Of a stretch of 64,000 nucleotides of DNA, positions 34,578 through 42,310 are shown piece after piece (within the stretch, counting starts at the first letter, position 1; each line of letters opens with the position of its first letter). This DNA comes from UBA6623 sp965238125 (GTDB lineage: Bacteria; Acidobacteriota; Terriglobia; Bryobacterales; UBA6623), in the NCBI GenBank assembly GCA_965238125.1, contig OZ250179.1, positions 2,790,001-2,854,000 on the forward strand. Reading direction: 5' to 3'. The position numbers and the translations under genes were made by a program. The notes under the pieces were generated by a model. That model had not been told where the DNA came from and did not search any database. It saw nothing but the letters and a program-made list of their open reading frames with translations.

Positions 34578-35891
34578 TTATGCCCGCGAGCTTTGGGCTT
34601 TGCCTAGGCGGTCTTCGATCGGAACCAACTCGCGCTCATCCGGCCCCAGATAGACTTGGCGTGGGCGGGTGATGCGCTTTTCGGGGTCGGCCATTAGCTC
34701 TTCCCAGTGGGCGAGCCACCCGGCCGTGCGCGGAATCGCGAACAGCACGGTGAACATCTCGGGCTGGAAGCCCATCGCTTGGTAGATGATCCCGGAGTAG
34801 AAATCGACGTTGGGGTATAGACGACGCTTGACGAAGTAGTCGTCGTCGAGCGCGATCTTTTCGAGTTCGATGGCGAGGTCGATTTTGAGGTTTTTGCCGG
34901 TGACTTCGAAGACTTCCTCGGCGATGCGCTTGATGATGCGGGCGCGGGGATCGTAGTTCTTATAGACGCGGTGTCCAAAGCCCATCAGGCGGCGCTCGCC
35001 CGCCTTGACCTGCTTGATGAATTCGGAAATGTGATCGACGGAGCCGATTTCATCCAACATTTGCAGCACGGCTTCATTGGCGCCGCCGTGTAACGGCCCA
35101 TAGAGCGCCCCCGCGGCGGCGGCGGTCGAAATATAGGGATCGGCGTTGGCGCTGGCGACGGTGCGCATCGTGCTGGTCGAGCAGTTTTGTTCGTGGTCGG
35201 CGTGGAGAATGAACAGTACGTCGAGAGCCTTGGCAAGCACGGGGCTGGTCTTGTATTTCAGCTCGGTGCGGCGCCACAGCATGTTCATGAAATTTTCGGT
35301 ATAGCTGAGGTCGCTATCCGGGTAGGCGTAAGGCAACCCCAAGGTGTGGCGGTAGGCATAGGCCGCCATCGTGGGCATTTTGCCGATTAAGCGCAACTGC
35401 TGCTGTCGGCGATTCGATTTGCTGTGAATATTCTTCGCGTCGGGATAGAAGGTCGACAGCGCAGCCACGGTCGAGATCAGCGTGCCCATCGGGTGCGCGT
35501 CATAGAGAAAGCCGTCGACGAATTTCTTGATGTTTTCGTGCACCATCATGTGGTGCTGGATCTCTTCGTTCCAGTGCTCGAGTTCGTGCTGCGTCGGTAG
35601 ATCGCCGTGCAACAGCAAATAGGCGACTTCGATATAGGTGCAACTCTCGGCCAGCTGTTCGATCGGGTAGCCGCGATAGCGCAGGATGCCCTTATCGCCG
35701 TCGATGAAGGTGATGCGGCTGGTGCAGGATGCCGTGTTGGTAAAGCCGGGATCGTAGCCCATCATCCCGAACTCTTCGGGATCTTCCTTGATCGGGCGCA
35801 GGTCGAGGGCTCGAACCGTGCTGTTCTCGATCGGCAGTTGGTAGGATTTCGAAGTACGGCTGTCGGTGATGTTGAGAGTCGGCGCGCTCAA
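34578..35891 (-). CDS. gltA: Citrate synthase
   Basis: A 437-residue type II citrate synthase: condenses acetyl-CoA and oxaloacetate to citrate. The catalytic residues are in GPLHGGANEAV (His), FGHRVYKNYDPRA (His and Arg) and NVDFYSGIIY (Asp); FIDGDKGILRYRGYPIEQLA near the start is typical. No in-frame ATG fits. I chose the TTG at 35891, preceded by GCGGAGGTTTAT, an ideal ribosome site, and giving the usual length; the frame is open to an ATG at 36032 that would add 47 residues with no family match. It converges on the CHAT cassette with a 31-base gap. Confidence 0.95.
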   Translation of the reverse strand: MSAPTLNITDSRTSKSYQLPIENSTVRALDLRPIKEDPEEFGMMGYDPGFTNTASCTSRITFIDGDKGILRYRGYPIEQLAESCTYIEVAYLLLHGDLPTQHELEHWNEEIQHHMMVHENIKKFVDGFLYDAHPMGTLISTVAALSTFYPDAKNIHSKSNRRQQQLRLIGKMPTMAAYAYRHTLGLPYAYPDSDLSYTENFMNMLWRRTELKYKTSPVLAKALDVLFILHADHEQNCSTSTMRTVASANADPYISTAAAAGALYGPLHGGANEAVLQMLDEIGSVDHISEFIKQVKAGERRLMGFGHRVYKNYDPRARIIKRIAEEVFEVTGKNLKIDLAIELEKIALDDDYFVKRRLYPNVDFYSGIIYQAMGFQPEMFTVLFAIPRTAGWLAHWEELMADPEKRITRPRQVYLGPDERELVPIEDRLGKAQSSRA

Positions 35892-36242
35892 ATAAACCTC
35901 CGCGATCCCCGATCGACGATCTCGAATAGCGGGGAAAACAAAGAGGATAGCAGAATTGCGGCGGGCGATGACGTGATACGCTAGGCGTTGCGTTGGCCGG
36001 GCGCTATGGATGTCCGATCCGCAGTGATGCAAGGTGGTAGTGATTACGGGCGCGGGCGGTCATTCTTGCTCCGGGGCGGACGTGAACGCGCTGCGTCGAC
36101 TCGAGGAGCAGCATTAATGAATACCACTACAAGTCGAGGTCCCGTGGGCTGTTCGGGGTTGCTTCCATGCCACGCTCCGAAGGCATGGCGTTCAGCGACA
36201 AGACTTTTGCCGGTGGCTGCCAGCTTCTGGGAGAATCGACGC

Positions 36243-37136
36243 ATGCGAAAGATTCGTTTTCTTACTTTGTTGACGGTCGCGGTTGTTGTTGTGCCTACGG
36301 CGGTCTTTGGGCAGCTCCACGGTGTGGTGGATCTGCACGTCCATTCAGCGCCTGACAGCCGCCTGAGGAGTGTGGATGCGATCGAGGTGGCGCGGTTGGC
36401 GCGGCGGCATGGCGTTCGGGCGCTTCTGCTGAAGAACCACTACACGCACACGGCTTCGCTGGCTTACATCGTGGGGCAGGCCGTCCCGGGAGTTGAGCTC
36501 TACGGCGGCATCGCGTTGAATCGCAGCGTGGGAGGCATTAACCCGGTCGCGGTCGAACACATGGCGGCGACGACGGGCGGGCTGGGACGGGTTGTCTGGA
36601 TGCCGACGTTTGATTCGGAGCACTACACGCGGACGTTCGCGCCCAACCCGAATTTTGTTCCCATCAGCCGCGACGGGGTGCTGCTGCCCGAAGTGAAACA
36701 GGTGCTGGCGTTGATGGCGGAGCGAAACTTGGCGCTGGCGACGGGACACTCGAGTCCGGAAGAATCGATTCTGCTAATCGAGGCCGGGATCGAGGCGGGC
36801 ATCGATCGCATCATCGTCACGCACCCGATGCTGCCGCCGGTGGGCATGTCGATCGAGTTGCAAAAGAAGGCGGCGGCGATGGGGGCGTTTCTGGAATATC
36901 CGTTCAATGCATTGATGCCGGACGGAGGGGTGGATTATGACGATCTTGTCGAGACGCTGCGAGCGGTAGGGCCCGAGCGCGCGATTTTGTCGAGTGATCT
37001 GGGGCAACCAATGAATCCGGTGCATACCGACGGGCTGGTCAATTACTTTGAGCGACTCAGGCAGAGTGGGTTTACGCAGAGTGAGATTGAGAGTATGGCA
37101 AAGCTGAACCCGGCGCGGTTTCTGGGTTTGCCTTGA
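36243..37136 (+). CDS. Secreted DUF6282-like metal-dependent hydrolase
   Basis: A 297-residue protein with a signal peptide (IRFLTLLTVAVVVVPTAVFG). The mature part starts VVDLHVHSAPDSRLRSVDAI, a metal-binding HxH motif of the PHP/amidohydrolase kind, followed by LLLKNHYTHTASLA, LATGHSS, RIIVTHPM and ILSSDLGQP with further His and Asp ligands. This order matches DUF6282 proteins. Substrate unknown. The ATG at 36243 is chosen because it opens the signal peptide; longer in-frame starts go back to 35988. The 250-base leader shares no known repeat. Confidence 0.82.
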   Translation: MRKIRFLTLLTVAVVVVPTAVFGQLHGVVDLHVHSAPDSRLRSVDAIEVARLARRHGVRALLLKNHYTHTASLAYIVGQAVPGVELYGGIALNRSVGGINPVAVEHMAATTGGLGRVVWMPTFDSEHYTRTFAPNPNFVPISRDGVLLPEVKQVLALMAERNLALATGHSSPEESILLIEAGIEAGIDRIIVTHPMLPPVGMSIELQKKAAAMGAFLEYPFNALMPDGGVDYDDLVETLRAVGPERAILSSDLGQPMNPVHTDGLVNYFERLRQSGFTQSEIESMAKLNPARFLGLP

Positions 37137-37167
37137 GGCGGGTCGTTGGGGGGTGGCTTGGGGAATT

Positions 37168-37203
37168 GTGACCGGCTGAGAGCCGGTCACGACTGTTGAC
37201 TAG
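37168..37203 (+). repeat. R1 half copy
   Basis: Only the first hairpin is present: TGACCGGC-TGAGA-GCCGGTCA, followed by ACTGTTGACTAGT. The second hairpin is missing and the sequence changes to an A+T-rich stretch and then an IS630-type remnant, suggesting an insertion or deletion cut the repeat. Confidence 0.65.
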
Positions 37204-37262
37204 TATAACCTTTCAATAAAACATATCTATATGACAATGTTTCCTGCTGGACTGGATGCAGG

Positions 37263-37400
37263 GCAGGAAAATCGAAGCGGCCCAAACTGGTTCTCACTCC
37301 CGAACAGGTGCAACATCTGGAGCGGCTGCGGGGTTCGCGGACGGCTCCGGTTCGCGAGGTGCGGCGAGCCGAGATTTTGTGGCCCGCCGGACGCCGATCG
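37263..37400 (+). pseudogene. IS630-family transposase N-terminal remnant
   Basis: The frame reads SKRPKLVLTPEQVQHLERL, then SRTAPVREVRRAEILW, matching the start of the helix-turn-helix region of IS630-type transposases (L-x-x-E-x-x-x-L-E-x-x-x-x-SRTA-P-x-x-x-x-RA-x-I-L). After about 45 residues the similarity fades, although the frame stays open to 37586. The catalytic DDE part is absent, as are terminal inverted repeats. It marks an old insertion next to the hypothetical gene at 37519. Confidence 0.5.
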
Positions 37401-37518
37401 GAGACCCAACCCGGCCTCGACCCCGACAATCATTGCACGGAAACGTCGCTTCAGCTACGCTGGCGGTACCGGAACAATGCAAATAAACATCTCGGCATAG
37501 GCCAATCGGTGCAGTTCC

Positions 37519-38037
37519 ATGTGCGACATCGTCACTGTTGCTCTCGACATTTCAAAACAGGTCGCTATTCAAGCGTTTCGATCTGAAGGGTTTGACGTTT
37601 CCGGCAACGACAACCGATCTCTGGCAGCGCTATTCGGCCCGGGGAAAGCCGCGTTCGACATAACTACTGAGGGATGTTCTTGCGCCTTCTATCTTGATAG
37701 TGAGGAGATAGACCTCGATCTTGACCGCCTGCGGAGAAAGTATCAAAAAAAGGGCTGGTCAGAGGCGAAAATCGGCCGCGCGCTCCAACAGATGCAACAT
37801 GCGCCTCGGTTAATTGACCGACGCCGTTTGCGAACGGGTTTTGTAAAAGCTGTAGAAGCGCTGCTGCTGGAAGCCGGTAGGATTCAGCTGTTCTCCCACT
37901 TCTATAGAGATCCGACGATGGACGACCTGGAAGCTTTCAAAGATCGCGGGCATCAATCGATTTCGCTGGGTGAACTCCGAATCGAGCCGGGATCTTTCCC
38001 CCGGGATATTGTTCTCTCCGTCTCTTCCAAAGAATGA
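37519..38037 (+). CDS. Hypothetical protein, 172 residues
   Basis: I do not recognise the family. The protein is soluble, mixed alpha/beta, starts MCDIVTVALDISKQVAIQAF and has a charged central helix (LDLDRLRRKYQKKGWSEAKI) followed by RALQQMQHA. Codon use is less G+C-biased than in neighbours (for example many AT-ending codons in the first third), and an IS630 remnant lies just upstream, which together suggest acquisition by transfer. The ATG has only a weak upstream ribosome site. Confidence 0.65.
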   Translation: MCDIVTVALDISKQVAIQAFRSEGFDVSGNDNRSLAALFGPGKAAFDITTEGCSCAFYLDSEEIDLDLDRLRRKYQKKGWSEAKIGRALQQMQHAPRLIDRRRLRTGFVKAVEALLLEAGRIQLFSHFYRDPTMDDLEAFKDRGHQSISLGELRIEPGSFPRDIVLSVSSKE

Positions 38038-38066
38038 GCCCCCGGCTGCTGCCGGCAGGGCGATGC

Positions 38067-39272
38067 TTACAGCCGATTGAAAAGCCGGCCGCGGTTGAGT
38101 AGATTTTGCGGATCAAGGTCATCCTTGATGCGCTTCATGAGGGCGAGTTCGGAGCCCGGGTCGGCCCATTGCTCGAGTTCGCTCTTCCGGCCGACCGGTG
38201 CATATTCCACAACCGCAATCAGGTCCTGTTCCCGCGCCGCCGCCAGGCAGAGGGCGGCATCGTCGACACCGGAAGCATACACATACCCCACCGCGTTGCC
38301 GGCACGAATCAGGGCAGGCCGATTCCGTCCTCTCGCCTCGGCGACATCGAAGATCTCGGCCGTTCGAGTGGGAAGCGTCGAAATGCGAATCACGTGAACC
38401 TCCGGGTCGGCGGCCGCGGCGCGCGCCGTGGTCTCTTGGATGTTCCCCCAAAACGCTTCGCCCTCGTCTTCGGCAAGTGCATGGAAGGCTACTCCGTCGT
38501 GGCTCTGCGCCATCGCACCGAACTCCGCTCGACAGCGCTCGATGGTCGCCGGGTTGCCCTCGACTTCGAGAGCCAAGCCGTAGACGCCGGCGTCGTGCGT
38601 CACGCCGGCCCATCCTTCGGCGGCTTCGGCATTGAACAAATCGATCGCCGCGGGTTGGATGACTCCTCCCAAAATTTCGGCGCGCAAGGCCGCCAACGGC
38701 GCAATTTCGGCGGACGAGAAAACGACACTCAAGCTGCCGCGAGAGATCGGGAAGACTTTGAAGTTCACGACGGTGATCGCGGCCAAGGTTCCGTAGGCGC
38801 CGATCATAAGCTTCCCCATGTCGAGGCCGGTGACGTTTTTGACAACCATGCCGCCCGATTGCACGGTCTTGCCCTCGATCGTCACGAATTTCATGCCGAT
38901 CACCATGTCGCGGGCCGTCCCGTAACGTCGGCGGCGCGGACCGCAGCCGTTGGTGGCGATGACGCCGCCGATTGTGGCGTCGTCAGCAAAGGGGGGATCG
39001 AGCGGGAGGCACTGATTCTTTTCGGCCAGAGTGCGGCTGAGGTCGCTGTAACGGAGCCCTGCCTCGACACTGATGGTCAAGTCGGCCGGTTCGTAGGCAA
39101 TGACCTGATTGAGCTCGCGGGTCGAGAGTGTGACGTCGGCGGGACAGATTTCTCCCCCGGCCGTGCGCTTGGAAAAAGCCCCCCCGATTTCGAGAGTTCG
39201 TCGCGACGAACCGCAATCGCGCAGGACCTGCGAGAGCTCGCTTGCGTCTCGGGGTGCGACCTGATCGGACAT
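38067..39272 (-). CDS. glcE: FAD-binding oxidoreductase, glycolate oxidase GlcE-like
   Basis: A 401-residue flavoprotein of the PCMH/VAO type. The FAD-binding half shows LTISVEAGLRYSDLSRTLAE, then DPPFADDATIGGVIATNGCG (pyrophosphate-binding GGxxATN), RDMVIGMKFV and VKNVTGLDMGKLMIGAYGTL. This order and the truncated substrate domain fit GlcE, the second FAD subunit of glycolate oxidase, which oxidises glycolate to glyoxylate with GlcD and GlcF. Those partners are not adjacent. It may be a stand-alone relative with another hydroxyacid substrate. The end reads DPQNLLNRGRLF, standard for the family. Confidence 0.82.
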   Translation of the reverse strand: MSDQVAPRDASELSQVLRDCGSSRRTLEIGGAFSKRTAGGEICPADVTLSTRELNQVIAYEPADLTISVEAGLRYSDLSRTLAEKNQCLPLDPPFADDATIGGVIATNGCGPRRRRYGTARDMVIGMKFVTIEGKTVQSGGMVVKNVTGLDMGKLMIGAYGTLAAITVVNFKVFPISRGSLSVVFSSAEIAPLAALRAEILGGVIQPAAIDLFNAEAAEGWAGVTHDAGVYGLALEVEGNPATIERCRAEFGAMAQSHDGVAFHALAEDEGEAFWGNIQETTARAAAADPEVHVIRISTLPTRTAEIFDVAEARGRNRPALIRAGNAVGYVYASGVDDAALCLAAAREQDLIAVVEYAPVGRKSELEQWADPGSELALMKRIKDDLDPQNLLNRGRLFNRL

Positions 39273-39372
39273 CGTTCTATGGTACGCACTTCGGCGTGGG
39301 GGACACGGTGTCGGTACTTCGTGGGGCAGGTCCGTCTACGGGAAAAAGGGGGCGAAAAAAGGGGACTGCCCG

Positions 39373-39444
39373 GACTGCCACCGATTTTCGCCTTCGACCT
39401 TTGTCGAAACCCTGTGCTTCATTGGGCGAAAATCGGTGGCAGTC
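39373..39444. repeat. Perfect 20-bp inverted repeat between glcE and ppdK
   Basis: GACTGCCACCGATTTTCGCC at 39373-39392 is perfectly inverted at 39425-39444, with a 32-base loop. Outside it, GGGGGCGAAAAAAGGGGACT and AGTCCCCCATTTTCGCCCC extend the symmetry imperfectly, and a third, similar GGCAGCCCCCCGTTTTCGGCC piece follows. It sits after the ppdK stop (39521) and before glcE, so it could act as a terminator or be a REP-type repeat. Confidence 0.7.
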
Positions 39445-39520
39445 CCCCATTTTCGCCCCGGGGTGGCAGCCCCCCGTTTTCGGCCCCATTTTCGCTCGAA
39501 CACTTTCCGGCCGCGGGCCG

Positions 39521-42199
39521 CTACGCCGTGCGCATGGTTTCTTCTCGGCCCTTCGACAAGGCGGCCTGCGCCGCGGCCAGTTTAGCGATCGGGACGCGAT
39601 AAGGCGAGGCGCTGACATAATCGAGTCCGGCGTGGACGCAAAACTCGACCGACTTGGGATCGCCGCCATGCTCGCCGCAAATGCCGATTTCGAGGCCCTT
39701 GCGTGTCTTGCGGCCCTTCTCGACGGCGATTTCAATGAGCTGCCCGACACCGCCCACGTCGAGCACCGCGAAGGGGTCGTCGTCGAAGATGCGCCGCTCC
39801 TTGTACTCTCCGATGAACCCGCCTGCATCGTCGCGCGAGAACCCGAAGGTCGTCTGCGTCAGGTCATTCGTGCCGAAGCTGAAGAACTCGGCTTCCTCGG
39901 CCACCTGGTCGGCGGTCAGTGCGCCACGCGGCACCTCGATCATCGTGCCGACCATATAGTCGACCTTCCTGCCCTTGGCCGCGAAAACCTTTTCCGCCAT
40001 CTTGACGACGATCTTCTTTTGGTTCTCGAGTTCCTTCACATTGCCGACGAGCGGGATCATCACCTCGGGAATCACCTTGATACCCTTCTTGGCGCACTGC
40101 ACGGCGGCTTCGAAAATCGCCTGCGCCTGCATCTCGGTAATTTCAGGAAACGTGATTCCCAGACGGCAGCCGCGATGCCCGAGCATGGGGTTGAACTCGT
40201 GAAGCTCCTCGACGCGCGCCAGCACTTTCTCGAGTTCCCGCACTCGGCTTTTCTTCTTTTTCAGGGCCTTGAGTTCGGCGATTTCCACCATCAACTCTTC
40301 GCGTTTCGGCAGAAACTCGTGCAACGGCGGGTCGAGAGTGCGAATGATGACCGGGTAGCCGCTCATCACCTTGAAGAGCGCGGCAAAGTCGCGGCGCTGC
40401 ATCGGGAGCAGCTTGCGCAACGCTTTGCGGCGGTCCTTTTCGTTGTCGGCGAGAATCATCGCGCGCATGTGATCGATGCGTTCGCCTTCAAAGAACATGT
40501 GCTCGGTGCGGCACAACCCGATGCCCTCGGCGCCAAAGCGGCGGGCCATCTTGGCGTCGCGCGGAACTTCCGCGTTGGTGCGAACGCCGATGTTGCGAAA
40601 CTCATCGACCCACTTCATGAAGCGCTCCAAGTGCCCACTCGAGGGGTCGGCGTCGATCGTCTTCGCCTGCCCGGCGAACACTTCCCCGCTCGATCCGTCG
40701 AGCGAGATCCAATCCCCTTCCTTGAGCGTCGCGCGGCCGACCTTCATCTGCTTCTTGACCGGGTTGACTCGGACATCGCCCGCGCCCGCGACGCAAGGCG
40801 TTCCCATGCCGCGCGCCACAACGGCGGCGTGGCTGGTCATGCCGCCGCGCGAAGTCAGAATGCCCTTGGCCACCTCCATGCCGTGAATGTCGTCGGGCGT
40901 GGTTTCCCCTCGGACCAGAACCACCGGACCCTTCGCGGAGTGCTTGACCGCGTCGTCGGCCGAGAATACGACCGTGCCGACAGCCGCTCCAGGCGAAGCC
41001 GGCAAGCCTTTCGCCAGCGTCACCAGCGACTTCCTCGAACTCGGTTCGAGCACCGGGTGCAGCAATTGATCAAGCTGCCGGGGCTCCACGCGCATCACGG
41101 CCTCTTCCTTCGAGATAAGCCGCTCTTTCACCATGTCCACGGCGATCTTGACGGCGGCCGGGCCGGTGCGCTTGCCGTTGCGCGTCTGCAACATAAACAG
41201 CTTCGAGTCTTGGATCGTGAACTCGAAATCCTGCACGTCGCGGTAATGCTTTTCGAGGTTTTTCGTGATGCGGCGCAACTGCCGGTAGGCTTGCGGCAGG
41301 ATGCCCTCGAGCTCGCGGATCGGCCGCGGCGTGCGGATGCCCGCGACGACGTCTTCTCCCTGCGCGTTGATCAGAAACTCGCCGTAGAACTCCTTGGTTC
41401 CGGTGGCGGGGTTGCGCGTGAAGCCGACACCAGTCGCCGAGGTATCGCCCAGATTCCCGAAGACCATCGCCTGCACGTTCACGGCCGTGCCCAAATCGTC
41501 GGCGATGCCGTTCATGCGCCGATAGAAGATCGCGCGCTGGTTGTGCCACGAGCGGAAGACGGCGTCACGGGCGCCGCGAAGCTGCTCGCGCGGATCCTGC
41601 GGAAACGGTTGGCCGGTCTTCTTTTCGACGAACTTCTTGAACTTGGCGACGACCTCTTGCATATCTTCCGCGGTCAAATCGGCGTCGAGCTTCGCTTTCT
41701 TCTTCTTCTTGATCGTCTCGAGAATGTGCTCGAAATCGTCCTTTTCCAACTCCAGCACCACGGTGCCGAACATCTGAATGAAACGCCGGTAGCAGTCGTA
41801 GGCGAAACGCGAGTTGCCGGAATTGCCGACCAAGCCCTCAACGGTTTTGTCATTGAGGCCGAGGTTGAGAATCGTATCCATCATCCCCGGCATCGAAAAT
41901 TTCGCGCCTGAACGCACGCTCACCAGCAGGGGGTCCCCGGCATTGCCCAGTTTTCGGCCCATCTTCTTTTCGAGCTCCGCAAGGGCCGCCTTCATCTGCT
42001 TCTCGACTTTCGCGGGCGTCTTGTTACCGTCGTCGAAGTAAAGATTGCAGACCTGGGTGGCAATGGTGAAACCGGGCGGCACCGGGACGCCCGCAAGGCT
42101 CATCTCGGCCAATCCGGCCCCCTTGCCTCCAAGCGTGTCTTTCATCGTGCCGTTACCGTCGGCTCCGCCGCCGCCAAACCCGTAGACGTACTTATCCAT
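39521..42199 (-). CDS. ppdK: Pyruvate, phosphate dikinase
   Basis: An 892-residue PPDK, which interconverts pyruvate + ATP + phosphate and PEP + AMP + pyrophosphate. The ATP-grasp part starts YVYGFGGGGADGNGTMKDTLGG and contains ARDAVFRSWHNQRA. The swivelling phospho-His is in LTSRGGMTSHAAVVARGMG (about residue 460), and the PEP-binding barrel ends with GICGEHGGDPKSVEFCV, holding the catalytic Cys. FSFGTNDLTQTTFGFSRDDA is also typical. I chose the ATG at 42199 (MDKYVYGF). With PEP carboxykinase and citrate synthase in the window it belongs to the PEP-pyruvate-oxaloacetate node. Confidence 0.97.
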   Translation of the reverse strand: MDKYVYGFGGGGADGNGTMKDTLGGKGAGLAEMSLAGVPVPPGFTIATQVCNLYFDDGNKTPAKVEKQMKAALAELEKKMGRKLGNAGDPLLVSVRSGAKFSMPGMMDTILNLGLNDKTVEGLVGNSGNSRFAYDCYRRFIQMFGTVVLELEKDDFEHILETIKKKKKAKLDADLTAEDMQEVVAKFKKFVEKKTGQPFPQDPREQLRGARDAVFRSWHNQRAIFYRRMNGIADDLGTAVNVQAMVFGNLGDTSATGVGFTRNPATGTKEFYGEFLINAQGEDVVAGIRTPRPIRELEGILPQAYRQLRRITKNLEKHYRDVQDFEFTIQDSKLFMLQTRNGKRTGPAAVKIAVDMVKERLISKEEAVMRVEPRQLDQLLHPVLEPSSRKSLVTLAKGLPASPGAAVGTVVFSADDAVKHSAKGPVVLVRGETTPDDIHGMEVAKGILTSRGGMTSHAAVVARGMGTPCVAGAGDVRVNPVKKQMKVGRATLKEGDWISLDGSSGEVFAGQAKTIDADPSSGHLERFMKWVDEFRNIGVRTNAEVPRDAKMARRFGAEGIGLCRTEHMFFEGERIDHMRAMILADNEKDRRKALRKLLPMQRRDFAALFKVMSGYPVIIRTLDPPLHEFLPKREELMVEIAELKALKKKKSRVRELEKVLARVEELHEFNPMLGHRGCRLGITFPEITEMQAQAIFEAAVQCAKKGIKVIPEVMIPLVGNVKELENQKKIVVKMAEKVFAAKGRKVDYMVGTMIEVPRGALTADQVAEEAEFFSFGTNDLTQTTFGFSRDDAGGFIGEYKERRIFDDDPFAVLDVGGVGQLIEIAVEKGRKTRKGLEIGICGEHGGDPKSVEFCVHAGLDYVSASPYRVPIAKLAAAQAALSKGREETMRTA

Positions 42200-42310
42200 A
42201 TTTTTCACCCTGGTCAATGCTGTATTGATGCGAGACTTAGGAATTCAGTATGCGAACAAAACTTGCTGAGATCAAACGGGGACCGCGAAAAGGCGACGGG
42301 TGGCGCGCCG

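Noticed and set aside
38106..41911. Two long open frames on the plus strand opposite the GlcE-like gene and ppdK (about 500 and 890 codons)
   Set aside because: They are antisense shadows of G+C-rich genes on the minus strand, with no family match and no ribosome site; the minus-strand proteins are unmistakable.
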